Below, one piece after another: positions 35,892 to 43,342 of a stretch of DNA of 64,000 bases. Within the stretch, counting starts at the first letter, position 1, and each line of letters begins with the position of its first letter. The DNA comes from Thiorhodovibrio frisius (GTDB taxonomy: Bacteria > Pseudomonadota > Gammaproteobacteria > Chromatiales > Chromatiaceae), in assembly GCF_033954835.1 (NCBI RefSeq), contig NZ_CP121471.1, positions 4,086,501-4,150,500 on the forward strand, read 5' to 3'. The translations under genes and the position numbers were made by a program. The notes beneath the pieces were generated by a model. It ran no database searches and was not told the origin of the DNA. It worked only from the letters and a program-made list of their open reading frames with translations.

Positions 35892-35912
35892 TGTAGCCCA
35901 AGCGTAGCCCCA
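35892..35912 (+). other. Probable integrase arm-type sites, right
   Basis: Two direct GTAGCCC units 11 bases apart, matching the pair at 24355-24375. The 35778-35959 end region holds no gene. Confidence 0.6.
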
Positions 35913-35959
35913 CCGCGAAAGATAACGACTAACCGTTTGCGCTGAAAGCAGTTTTTCTA

Positions 35960-35969
35960 ACACCTTCAG
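35960..35969 (+). other. attR core
   Basis: Second copy of ACACCTTCAG; right of it the group II intron sequence resumes. Confidence 0.85.
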
Positions 35970-36131
35970 GGGCGGCTTCACCCGCTACCTTTGCACCTCG
36001 CCTGTTTTCATGCCTACGCACCGACGCGTCAGTTACCCTTCGCGCCGTAAGGCTTGATACCGGGCTCGCGGCTCACGATTACCCGGGCGGGACTCTAACC
36101 CGCTAGAGCACGCGGCCTTGCCAGGCCGCAC
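35960..36131 (-). mobile_element. RT-less group II intron copy 1, 5' part
   Basis: The minus strand begins at 36131 with the intron 5' consensus-like GTGCGG and runs through domain I sequence matching 43972-44143 with one visible difference. It ends at the satellite attachment site. Confidence 0.85.
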
Positions 36132-36419
36132 TGTCCCCGGAATTCCGGAATTCCCAACTCTATGATTGAAGGCACATCAAGCGCCAAATCATAGCCAACC
36201 CCGCGCCACTCGGGTAGAGCCAGGGCCAGAAAGCAGCCATTCACCACATGGACCGCGCGGCGCTGGAACTCGGCGGCTACCACCGCAAGTTCTTCATCAG
36301 CCACAACCCGGAGGCCTAGGCGCTGGCGGATGTGGTGTTGGAGATGGCGGGGTTGGGGGTGGCGGGTTGATGAGAATGGAGCTTAAAGCGTTGCTTGCCA
36401 ACGCAGCAGAACAACACAA
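36132..36419. other. Remnant region between intron and vapC
   Basis: The first about 20 bases are the GGAATTCCGGGGACA-type repeat into which the intron is inserted. A plus-strand stretch (about 36250-36370) reads MDRAALELGGYHRKFFISHN and on to GVAG with one internal stop, which looks like the end of a broken gene I cannot name. No other feature is visible. Confidence 0.4.
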
Positions 36420-36821
36420 TCAGCGCCAAACAGGAACTCTCATGGTGTCGAAGTGGTGATCATAAGTCCACACCGGCAAGCTCAACCGTAACGCCACAGT
36501 CGCAAGGGTCGCATCAAACAACGTGATAGTCTGATCTTGATAACGACCGACAACCACGGTGGCGTCGCGATAATCCTGAGGGCTTGGATTCATCCAAGCA
36601 CTACCTGCTCGCACATCATCGAGCCAGGCGGATGCACTTGGAAAACCTAGTCGATACAGGATCAGGGAATAGGCCTCCGAGAGGATCGGGTAGACGATCA
36701 CGACCGACACGCCCGCATCGGCCAGGTTCGTCATCTGCTCCTGGGCACGATCATGGTATTGGTCGTCTGGATCAACCGCCGCATAGAGCGGCCCCGTATC
36801 GGCAAGGACGGTCCGGATCAT
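36420..36821 (-). CDS. VapC-like PIN-domain toxin
   Basis: The 133-residue protein has the PIN pattern: VLADTGPLYAAVDPDD with the first acidic residue at about 8, an acidic residue in ILSEAYSL, then TLFDATLATVA (about 99-109) and TYDHHFD near the end. It should be an RNase toxin. Its start overlaps the antitoxin stop by four bases, as usual in vapBC pairs. Confidence 0.85.
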   Translation of the reverse strand: MIRTVLADTGPLYAAVDPDDQYHDRAQEQMTNLADAGVSVVIVYPILSEAYSLILYRLGFPSASAWLDDVRAGSAWMNPSPQDYRDATVVVGRYQDQTITLFDATLATVALRLSLPVWTYDHHFDTMRVPVWR

Positions 36822-37054
36822 GCGCCAGACAAATACCGGTCGTGCAAAACGCTGACATCGTCATGGCCACTACCTTGCTGAGACGGTCGGATGCGTAAGG
36901 CCGCCGAGCTTGGCAGATAACCGCGCTCGCCGAGGAACTCCCGCACGGCCGACTGAACAACCGTGCTGAGTTGGACTGGCTCCGGCTGCTCAGCAACAAA
37001 TTGCACAAGCGCCTGGTCAATATCATCCGGAAGGGTAATGGTTGCGCGTCTCAT
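36818..37054 (-). CDS. VapB-like ribbon-helix-helix antitoxin
   Basis: The 78-residue protein begins RRATITLPDDIDQALVQFVA, a classic ribbon-helix-helix start, followed by a helix with SAVREFLGERGYL and a flexible toxin-binding tail. Its ATG lies at 37054, right behind a truncated Rpn-type start (MTADTQATESPDE in another frame), so it is probably expressed from the Rpn start module at 37086. Confidence 0.8.
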   Translation of the reverse strand: MRRATITLPDDIDQALVQFVAEQPEPVQLSTVVQSAVREFLGERGYLPSSAALRIRPSQQGSGHDDVSVLHDRYLSGA

Positions 37055-37085
37055 CGGGCGACTCGGTGGCTTGGGTGTCGGCTGT

Positions 37086-37107
37086 CATGGGCCGAGTTTA
37101 GCCGATT
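37086..37107 (-). promoter_or_regulatory. Conserved start module of Rpn-type genes (copy 4), now in front of vapBC
   Basis: Minus strand AATCGGCTAAACTCGGCCC followed by an ATG that opens MTADTQATESPDE; after about 11 codons the antitoxin start follows in another frame. Confidence 0.65.
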
Positions 37108-37171
37108 TGGGGGTGGGAAGGGGAGGGTTTGAGCGTGAGCAGCGCGCCCTGCCTTGCCGACCAAACACGAA

Positions 37172-37202
37172 AATCCCCGCCCCGAATGAACGGGAGCGGG
37201 GT
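37172..37202 (-). terminator. Hairpin, possible terminator
   Basis: TCCCCGC and GCGGGGTT flank a loop with an inner CCCG/CGGG pair; a short T-run follows on the minus strand. Confidence 0.55.
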
Positions 37203-37255
37203 TGGTAAGGGTGCGGGCGTCCTTGACCGTGGGGTTAGGGTTTCAAAGGAGAGGC

Positions 37256-37274
37256 TGGAAAATTAATTCGAACC
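37256..37274. repeat. Interspersed repeat, 3' half, flanking the RT-bearing intron
   Basis: GAAAATTAATTCGAACC directly abuts the intron 3' end. Together with 42025-42060 it makes one type-B repeat. Confidence 0.75.
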
Positions 37275-37395
37275 GGAGAGTAAGCCGGGGTCTCACCGTG
37301 TTTAGGTCAACGTTTGTTTTCTCTGTTTTCCGCCTAGTTTCCCGGCGGTGCCACAATATCTTGACCATGCGCAGCTTGACTCCCGGCTCCTCGCA

Positions 37396-37428
37396 GAACC
37401 GGACTTGGAGTGTTACACCATCCGGCTC
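37396..37428 (-). ncRNA. Group II intron domain V (RT-bearing copy)
   Basis: Same 33-nt hairpin as the other two copies (starts GAGCCGGATGG, ends AAGTCCGGTTC). The RT stop codon at 37413 lies inside it, so the coding frame runs into the catalytic domain. Confidence 0.88.
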
Positions 37429-38813
37429 CCAGTCTGAGGCATCCACCAACGGACGGGATAAAGGTTATGGAGTATTCGAGCCTTGGGCAGCATGCGGCGG
37501 ATGTACGCCGCGAATTGCTTCCAATTGAGCGAGCGCTTTTGACTTCGCCGGTTGAGCCACTTAAAGAGCAGCCGTTGGGCAAAGTAGACGTAGCTCGACA
37601 GCCCGCGACTGTTGCCACTCACACCGTAGTACTGAATGTGTCCTTGCAGATGCCGCGCAAGGAATGCCACCATGGCGTTCCCTCCCTCCCCACGCAACTC
37701 CCGCAGGCGTGCGTTGAGGGCCTTGAGCTTTTTGCGCAGGCGCTTGCCGTCGGTTTTTCGGCCAACGACAAAACGCCCCGTCCGGCTCCGCCCTACGTAG
37801 TGAGTGAAGCCGAGGAAGCTGAAGGTGCGCGCTCCCTGGCCTTGCGCCCGCTGGCGTCCGAGCCCTCTTGGGGTCAACAGGGCGCTGCCGAATTCCAACA
37901 ACGCCGTCTTGCTCGGCTCGATCTCCAGGTCGAACTCGGCCAACCGCTCGCGCATCTCGCTGAGAAAGGCGCGGGCGTCGGCTTCGCGCTCGAAACAGGC
38001 CACAAAGTCATCGGCGTAGCGGATCAGGTAGGCCTTGCCCGCACATTGTCGTGCAAAACGCTTCTCAAACCAGAGGTCAAGGGCGTAGTGCAGGTAGATA
38101 TTACTCAGCACGGGTGAGACCAATCCGCCCTGTGGCGTCCCTTCGACGCTGGCTGCGAACACGCCATCTTCCATGATGCCTGCCTTCAGAAACCGCTGGA
38201 TGATCCGCAGTAGGTTTGGATCGCCGATGCGGTGCTCCAGAAAGCGCAGCAGGTGGGCATGGGAGACGTGGTCGAAGAAGCCTTTGATGTCGGCCTCGAC
38301 CACCCATTGCGTCCGTTCGTTGGTGATGACCTCCGCCACACGACGCAGCGCATCGTGCGCACTGCGCCCAGGGCGGAAGCCATAGGAGCACTCCAAGAAC
38401 TCCGGCTCCCAGATGGCCTGCAAGATTTGGCTGAGGCGATCTTGCACCAGACGATCCTCGAAACTCGGAACGCCCAATGGACGCATGCGTCCATCCCCTT
38501 TCGGAATGTAAGTCCGCCGTGCCGGTTGCGGCCGATAGCCCAGTCGGCGTATCCGTGCCGATAAGTCCTCTAGGCGCGCTTGCACACCCTGGGCATAGTC
38601 CTCTTTCTTTATCCCATCAATTCCAGCCGCCTTGCGTCCGTCTTGGCGTCCGAAACTTTCGCGCAATCCGTCAGGATCGAATAATAGACCCATCAGGGAG
38701 GTGAACCGCGTTCGCGGCTCTTCGCGCGCCTTCAGTGTGTGTTCAGTGACAATTAACTTGGCCGGTCGATGACAACTATCTTGGCCGCTTCCCAAAGCTA
38801 AGGTAGCCGACAT
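37413..38813 (-). CDS. Group II intron reverse transcriptase/maturase, N-terminus replaced by IS sequence
   Basis: Homology starts at about residue 23 (TEHTLKAREEPRTRFTSLMG). The RT blocks follow: AGIDGIKKEDY, RPLGVPSFEDRLVQ, GFRPGRSAHDAL, VVEADIKGFFD, EGTPQGGLVSPVLSN and the catalytic YADD in LIRYADDFVA (about 265). A maturase domain (HLQGHIQYYGVSGN, then FKWLNRRSQKRS) closes it; no HNH endonuclease domain follows. The first about 22 residues are encoded by the IS21 end, so the native start is lost and the protein probably is not properly expressed. Previously it would have mobilised the RT-less copies in trans. Confidence 0.9.
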   Translation of the reverse strand: MSATLALGSGQDSCHRPAKLIVTEHTLKAREEPRTRFTSLMGLLFDPDGLRESFGRQDGRKAAGIDGIKKEDYAQGVQARLEDLSARIRRLGYRPQPARRTYIPKGDGRMRPLGVPSFEDRLVQDRLSQILQAIWEPEFLECSYGFRPGRSAHDALRRVAEVITNERTQWVVEADIKGFFDHVSHAHLLRFLEHRIGDPNLLRIIQRFLKAGIMEDGVFAASVEGTPQGGLVSPVLSNIYLHYALDLWFEKRFARQCAGKAYLIRYADDFVACFEREADARAFLSEMRERLAEFDLEIEPSKTALLEFGSALLTPRGLGRQRAQGQGARTFSFLGFTHYVGRSRTGRFVVGRKTDGKRLRKKLKALNARLRELRGEGGNAMVAFLARHLQGHIQYYGVSGNSRGLSSYVYFAQRLLFKWLNRRSQKRSLNWKQFAAYIRRMLPKARILHNLYPVRWWMPQTGSRMV

Positions 38814-38836
38814 TTTCGCAACCCAAAGGCGGGCGA

Positions 38837-40366
38837 ATGTCGGGCAAACGACTCACAGCAGAGCAGGTCAGGTTATACATGAGCAGCAGAACGCAAGGTC
38901 GCACACAGATTCAGGCGAGTGCCAAAGTTGGCATCTCCGAGCGCAGCGGACGTCGCATTGATGGCGCCGGGACGCGCGTCACAGAGCGCAAGGAGCGGCA
39001 CTGGCGAACCCGCAAGGATCCATTTGCCGAGGTATGGGACAGCGACATTGTGCCGTTGCTGGAGCAGCAACCGCGTCTGGACGCCACCACCCTGTTTGAG
39101 GATCTCCAAGAGCGGTATCCACAGCGGTTTGGCAATGGCAAAAAGCGCACCTTTCAGCGCCGGGTCAAAGCTTGGAAAGCGCTGCACGGCCCGGACAAGG
39201 AAGTCATGTTCCGCCAAGTGCAGGAACCGGGTCGGCAAGGCTTCTCGGACTTCACCGAACTCAAGGACATCACCGTCACCATTGCCGGGGAGGTGCTCGC
39301 GCACCGTCTCTACCACTTCCGCCTGCCTTTCAGTGGTTGGAGCCACGTCAGCGTCGTATTGGGCGGGGAATCGTTCAGCGCCCTGGCCGAAGGATTACAA
39401 GCGGCCCTCTGGCGTCTGGGCGGAGCGCCCTTGGAGCACCGCACCGACAGCTTATCGGCCGCGTTCAAGAACCTCTCGCAGGACGCACGCGCCGACCTCA
39501 CTGAGCGCTACGATGCCTTGTGCCGGCACTACGGCATGACGGCCACGCGCAACAACCGCGGTGTCAGTCACGAGAACGGCGCTGTGGAATCGCCTCACGG
39601 GCACCTCAAGCGGCGCATGGCCCAAGCCTTGTTGCTGCGCGCATCGAGCGACTTCCCCACCCTGGAGGACTATCGCCAGTGGCTCGACGCGCTGGTGGGT
39701 CGTTTCAACCGGCGGTGCGCCGACGCCCTGGCCATCGAGCGTGCGCAGCTTCAGGCCTTACCGGCGCGGCGCACCACCGACTACAGCGAGCAGGTGGTGT
39801 CGGTGACGACCTCCAGCACCATTGAGGTCAAGCGGGTGCTCTACAGCGTCCCGGCGCGCCTGATCGGCGAGCGATTGCGTCTGCACATTTTTGATGATCG
39901 CATTGAGGGCTATCTCGGTGCCACCCCAGCGGTGAGCCTCACGCGCGTCTACAGCGTCAAGCACGAGCGGGCGCGTTGTATCGACTACCGCCACCTCATC
40001 GCCACCCTGGTGCGTAAACCCCAGGCCTTCCGCTACTCGCAACTGCGCGATGACTTGCTGCCGAACGCCACCTACCGCGCGATCTGGCAGTATCTCGACG
40101 CCCACCTGGAGGCGCGCGCGGCGTGCAAAGCCATCGTCGGCATCCTCGCCTTGGCCGCTCGCGCCGAGTGCGAGCAGGCCCTGGGTGAGTATCTGCGCGG
40201 ATGCATTGAGGCCGGGCGCCTCCCTAGCCTGCACGAACTGGAGCAGCGCTTTGATCCTGCCCAGCGCGGCGAGGCCGAGGCCTTTCTCCCAAGCGGGGTT
40301 CAACACCCGCTCTCGGCCTATGACGCACTTCTGCCCTCCCAGCGCCCAGCGATGGAGGTGTGCTGA
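38837..40366 (+). CDS. istA: IS21 transposase IstA
   Basis: The 509-residue protein has an N-terminal helix-turn-helix (SAKVGISERSGRRI, about residues 28-41), a DDE integrase core (FSDFTELKDITVTIAGEVLA, then HRTDSLSAAFKN, and NNRGVSHENGAVES with the last glutamate), and the Mu-transposase-like C-terminal beta-barrel region (about 310-400). The length is normal. It ends two bases before the istB start. Confidence 0.95.
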   Translation: MSGKRLTAEQVRLYMSSRTQGRTQIQASAKVGISERSGRRIDGAGTRVTERKERHWRTRKDPFAEVWDSDIVPLLEQQPRLDATTLFEDLQERYPQRFGNGKKRTFQRRVKAWKALHGPDKEVMFRQVQEPGRQGFSDFTELKDITVTIAGEVLAHRLYHFRLPFSGWSHVSVVLGGESFSALAEGLQAALWRLGGAPLEHRTDSLSAAFKNLSQDARADLTERYDALCRHYGMTATRNNRGVSHENGAVESPHGHLKRRMAQALLLRASSDFPTLEDYRQWLDALVGRFNRRCADALAIERAQLQALPARRTTDYSEQVVSVTTSSTIEVKRVLYSVPARLIGERLRLHIFDDRIEGYLGATPAVSLTRVYSVKHERARCIDYRHLIATLVRKPQAFRYSQLRDDLLPNATYRAIWQYLDAHLEARAACKAIVGILALAARAECEQALGEYLRGCIEAGRLPSLHELEQRFDPAQRGEAEAFLPSGVQHPLSAYDALLPSQRPAMEVC

Positions 40367-40367
40367 G

Positions 40368-41231
40368 ATGGTTCAAACCGCCACCTTACCCCTGATGCTC
40401 AAGCAGCTGCGCCTCTCGAGCATCGCGCAGCATTGGCAGGGCTTCCTCGACCACGCCCAGCGCCACGGTTGGGACAGCGCCCAATACCTGAGCGCCTTAT
40501 GCGAGCAGGAACTGGCTGATCGCGACAGCCGGCGCATCGCCCGCTACAGCAAAGACGCCCGCCTGCCGGTCGGCAAGAGCCTGGCCAGCTTCGACTTCGC
40601 CCAAGTCCCTGGCCTGGCCCGCGAACAGATCGAGGCGCTGGCCGGCAGCGCGGATTGGACGCGCCAGGCGCGCAACCTGCTGCTGTTTGGCCCCAGCGGT
40701 GTGGGCAAAACCCATCTGGCCGCCGCCATCGGTCACGGACTCACCGTGCAGGGGGTGCGCGTGCGCTACCTCGCCACCACCGCCCTGGTGCAGCAGTTGC
40801 AGCTGGCCCGCACGCAGCTGCACCTGGAGGATGCCTTGCACAAGCTCGAGCGCTACGCCGTACTGATCCTGGATGATTTCGGCTACGTGAAAAAATCCGA
40901 GACGGAAACCCAGGTGCTGTTTGAGCTCATCGCCCATCGCTATGAGACCGCCAGCCTGATCATCACCTCCAACCAACCGTTCGCCGAATGGGATCGCATC
41001 TTCCCGGATCAGATGATGACCGTCGCCGCCGTCGATCGCTTGGTGCATCACGCGACAATTATCGACCTCAGTAGCGACAGTTACCGGCGCAAGCAGGCCC
41101 TGGGGCAGATCGCCGCTGAGCCCGGGAGCCTGACACCAACGCCAGCGCCAACGATCACGTTACCCTCGCCATCGACGACAACCTCGGTGGGTTGTCGCGA
41201 TGATGACTCTGAGTCCGCGCCCTCGGGATGA
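40368..41231 (+). CDS. istB: IS21 ATP-binding helper protein IstB
   Basis: The 287-residue AAA+ protein starts at the ATG 40368 (GGAGG upstream in the istA end). It has Walker A GPSGVGKTHLA, Walker B LILDDFGYV, sensor I ITSNQPFAEW and the conserved end MMTVAAVDRLVHHATII. The last about 45 residues are Pro/Thr/Ser-rich and unusual for IstB, probably read into the noncoding end. The stretch 41232-41440 holds no gene. Confidence 0.95.
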   Translation: MVQTATLPLMLKQLRLSSIAQHWQGFLDHAQRHGWDSAQYLSALCEQELADRDSRRIARYSKDARLPVGKSLASFDFAQVPGLAREQIEALAGSADWTRQARNLLLFGPSGVGKTHLAAAIGHGLTVQGVRVRYLATTALVQQLQLARTQLHLEDALHKLERYAVLILDDFGYVKKSETETQVLFELIAHRYETASLIITSNQPFAEWDRIFPDQMMTVAAVDRLVHHATIIDLSSDSYRRKQALGQIAAEPGSLTPTPAPTITLPSPSTTTSVGCRDDDSESAPSG

Positions 41232-42024
41232 CAAACCGCCAGGGCAATTGTCGCTCTCTTGCAGGCGCGAATGCCCGCGACAACTATTCTGGCGCACGCG
41301 CCGCCGCGCCGCTGGCGGGGCCGAGCACTCCCAGTCGCCCTACGGGCTCCTTCCCGTACTCGGCCCCGCCAGATCCACCCGCAACCACCCTGTAAATTAG
41401 GAGATACCGCATCTAAAGCACAACGACATTAACCGGCCAAGATAATTGACGCTGACCGGCCAAGATAGTTGACATTGGATAAGTGTGAAACGTTCAAGTC
41501 GTGTTGTCACGCTCTTCAGTCCTCTCTGGGTAGGGGCGTGTCTCCCTCTTACGTTATCTCAAAACCGCCACCCCTTTGCTCCACCGGAATTACCCAGCTT
41601 CATCGCTACTATGGATGGCTCCGACTTCCGTACACCACCACCCGCGTCCTCGCTTTTACACTTGTTTGCAGGTGCCTGCCTCCAGCAGACCAGCGCACGG
41701 ATCTCCCTGGTTACCACGTGCTCTCAATATAAGGCTCGACACGGCCTCGGACCCCGGGGAGTATCCATGCCACTGACCATGACGCGACATGCATTGTTGC
41801 CTGCCGGGGGGCCAAACCCGTCGGCACTCTCCAACGTAATTTTCGGGGCTCTACGCCTTCAGGGTCGGCTTCACCCGTTACCTTTGCACCTCGCCTGTTT
41901 TCGTGCCTACGCACCGACGCGTCAGTTGCCCTTCGCGCCGTAAGGCTCGATACCGGGCTCGCGGCTCACGATTACCCAGGCGGGACTCTAACCCGCTAGA
42001 ACACGCGGCCTTGCCAGGCCGCAC

Positions 42025-42060
42025 TGACCCGTTTGATTTCGAGCCTGGCCCGTTAGATTT
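42025..42060. repeat. Interspersed repeat, 5' half plus tandem copy, flanking the RT-bearing intron
   Basis: TGACCCGTTTGATTTCGAG followed by CCTGGCCCGTTAGATTT. The intron 5' end abuts it at 42024. Confidence 0.75.
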
Positions 42061-42085
42061 CTAACAGCCTGGAGCAAGGTTTAGC

Positions 42086-43087
42086 TCAGTGATCGCGGCG
42101 CACCTTGGCCAGCCAGGCTTCGATGGTGGCTAGATCAAGACCCCGGAGCCGCTCCTCCGCATCAAGCCCCTTCAGCCGATCCTCCGGATCGTAGCGCTTG
42201 AGCACCTCGTCTGTGTCAAGCCCCTTCAACCGATCCTCGGGATCAAGCCCCTTCAACCGATCCTCGGGATCAAGCCCCTTCAACCGATCCTCAGGGGCGT
42301 AACATTGCAGAACCTCTTCTGGGTCAAGCTCGCTCAGCGCGTGCTTGAGCCATTCCCGGGCATCGCGGTGCATGTCGTCTTGCGTGTAGGCCATTTGTCC
42401 TTCTCCCAGGCGAAAATAACCAATGAGGTTGTGCAGGTGAATGCCGATGTCGCTGTGCGAGCGATAGCTGGCATAGGCCGCGCGCCAGTGGGCTTCATCG
42501 GTGGCGAACAGGCCCCAGGGCGCATTGCGCGGGTGGGGTTCGAGTTGGTTGATGACGACCAAGCGCATATCGCGGGTGCCAAAGCGCAAGCGATAGATTC
42601 CCGCTTTCTTGGTCTTTTGACAACTGCCGGGTCGCAGTTGTTTGACCAATTGGCGCGGAAAGCGGGTGGCGATGGCGTAGCAGCGAAAGTCTTCGGCGGG
42701 TAACAGCCGGTAGTGCTCCTTGGGCTCCTCCAGCGGTTGCTCCTTGTCTGACTGACGCGCGCGCAGGGCGCGCAGGGAGGCGACTTTGCGGTAGGTGACG
42801 GAATGACTGAGCAATTCTTCGGCAGACCAGGCGCTGAAGGGCTCATCGGCGGCTTTGAAGCTCAGCAGGTTGTGCTTGGTCAGGTCTTCCAGGCCATCCG
42901 GGCGATCTTCGGCGGGTCGGCCTGTTGTATTAGGTGATTCGCCCTGCTCGATAATCAGCACATCCAGGCGTTGACTGCGCAGGGCCAGTTCTTCTTCGGT
43001 GCTAACCTGATAGGGCAGCCCGATCAGGGCGTCGGCCAGGGCTTGGCCCAAGAGTTTGTGCCAGGGAATGCGTTGCTCTTTGCTCAT
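42086..43087 (-). CDS. Hypothetical protein with C-terminal PEDRLKGLD repeats
   Basis: The 333-residue protein starts MSKEQRIPWHKLLGQALADA and continues with a PD-(D/E)XK-like look (STEEELALRSQRLDVLIIEQ). From about residue 262 it has decapeptide units DPEDRLKGLD, at least six with variants (KRYDPEDRLK, DAEERLRGLD), encoded by contiguous 30-bp repeats at about 42150-42300. The family is common in cyanobacteria and purple sulfur bacteria beside Rpn-type genes, as far as I recall; the function is unknown. It uses the shared start module (43085), tying it to the Rpn set. Confidence 0.75.
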   Translation of the reverse strand: MSKEQRIPWHKLLGQALADALIGLPYQVSTEEELALRSQRLDVLIIEQGESPNTTGRPAEDRPDGLEDLTKHNLLSFKAADEPFSAWSAEELLSHSVTYRKVASLRALRARQSDKEQPLEEPKEHYRLLPAEDFRCYAIATRFPRQLVKQLRPGSCQKTKKAGIYRLRFGTRDMRLVVINQLEPHPRNAPWGLFATDEAHWRAAYASYRSHSDIGIHLHNLIGYFRLGEGQMAYTQDDMHRDAREWLKHALSELDPEEVLQCYAPEDRLKGLDPEDRLKGLDPEDRLKGLDTDEVLKRYDPEDRLKGLDAEERLRGLDLATIEAWLAKVRRDH

Positions 43088-43106
43088 GCCCGGAGTCTAG
43101 CCGATT
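43085..43106 (-). promoter_or_regulatory. Conserved start module of Rpn-type genes (copy 5)
   Basis: Minus strand AATCGGCTAGACTCCGGGC followed by the ATG of the repeat-protein gene. Confidence 0.65.
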
Positions 43107-43256
43107 GGCCGGGGGTTCGGGTAGGGACGGCAGCGCTGGCTAAGACAGCCGCACAAAAACGCCCCCAAGGCGCGAACCCCGGGGACTGGACGGTGAAAGC
43201 CTGCGGTCAGGCAGGATCGGGAGAGCAATTCAGTAAGCTCTCCTCGGAACTCCAAA

Positions 43257-43289
43257 GAAAAACCCCGCCTCCTTGTGAGAAGCGGGGTT
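43257..43289 (-). terminator. Hairpin terminator
   Basis: Third copy of the AACCCCGC/GCGGGGTT hairpin with T-run on the minus strand; directly right of it the 860-bp duplicated intron block begins. Confidence 0.75.
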
Positions 43290-43342
43290 CGATGGGGTGG
43301 GAGTGGGAGGACTCGGCGCTGGCTGCTCAGAATTAAGTATAC

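Larger units (their letters stand above)
24214..35969 (+). mobile_element. 11.7-kb capsid-encoding, satellite-like integrated element
   Basis: The ends are set by a 10-bp direct repeat ACACCTTCAG (24214-24223 and 35960-35969) that is present once in the uninterrupted intron copy at 43343-44143, and by similar arm-type repeats near both ends. Gene order on the plus strand: integrase, unknown, AlpA-like HTH, unknown, replication-like protein, AEP primase, helicase, sigma-like HTH, two unknowns, gpD-like, gpE-like, head protease, Nu1-like TerS, hairpin cluster, RHH protein. Portal, large terminase, tail, lysis and a CI-type repressor are not seen. This content resembles capsid-forming phage satellites more than a whole prophage, but a decayed prophage is not excluded. 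Confidence 0.8.
38747..41474 (+). mobile_element. IS21-family insertion sequence
   Basis: The ends carry the multiple terminal repeats usual for IS21: TGACAATTAACTTGGCCGG and GACAACTATCTTGGCC on the left, and on the right two inverted copies of the type TGTCAACTATCTTGGCCGG. Inside are istA and istB in the usual order. I see no clear target duplication, so the ends may be off by a few bases or the flanks have been altered. Confidence 0.88.
37275..42024 (-). mobile_element. Group II intron with reverse transcriptase, interrupted by an IS21 element
   Basis: The minus strand starts GTGCGGCC at 42024, shares domain I sequence with the 801-nt copies as far as about 41500, is broken by an IS21-type element (38747-41474), continues with the reverse transcriptase and ends with domain V (37396-37428) and the same 3' end (CGGCTTACTCTCC) as the other copies. 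Without the insertion it would be about 2.0 kb, normal for a bacterial group II intron. Confidence 0.88.

Noticed and set aside
24214-35969. Complete prophage
   Set aside because: No large terminase, portal, tail, lysis or lysogeny repressor genes are present.
37413-38813. Retron or diversity-generating RT
   Set aside because: The protein has group II maturase features and is followed by a domain V hairpin; no variable/template repeat pair was seen.
42150-42300. CRISPR-like regularly spaced repeats
   Set aside because: The units touch each other without spacers and are in frame inside a coding sequence.
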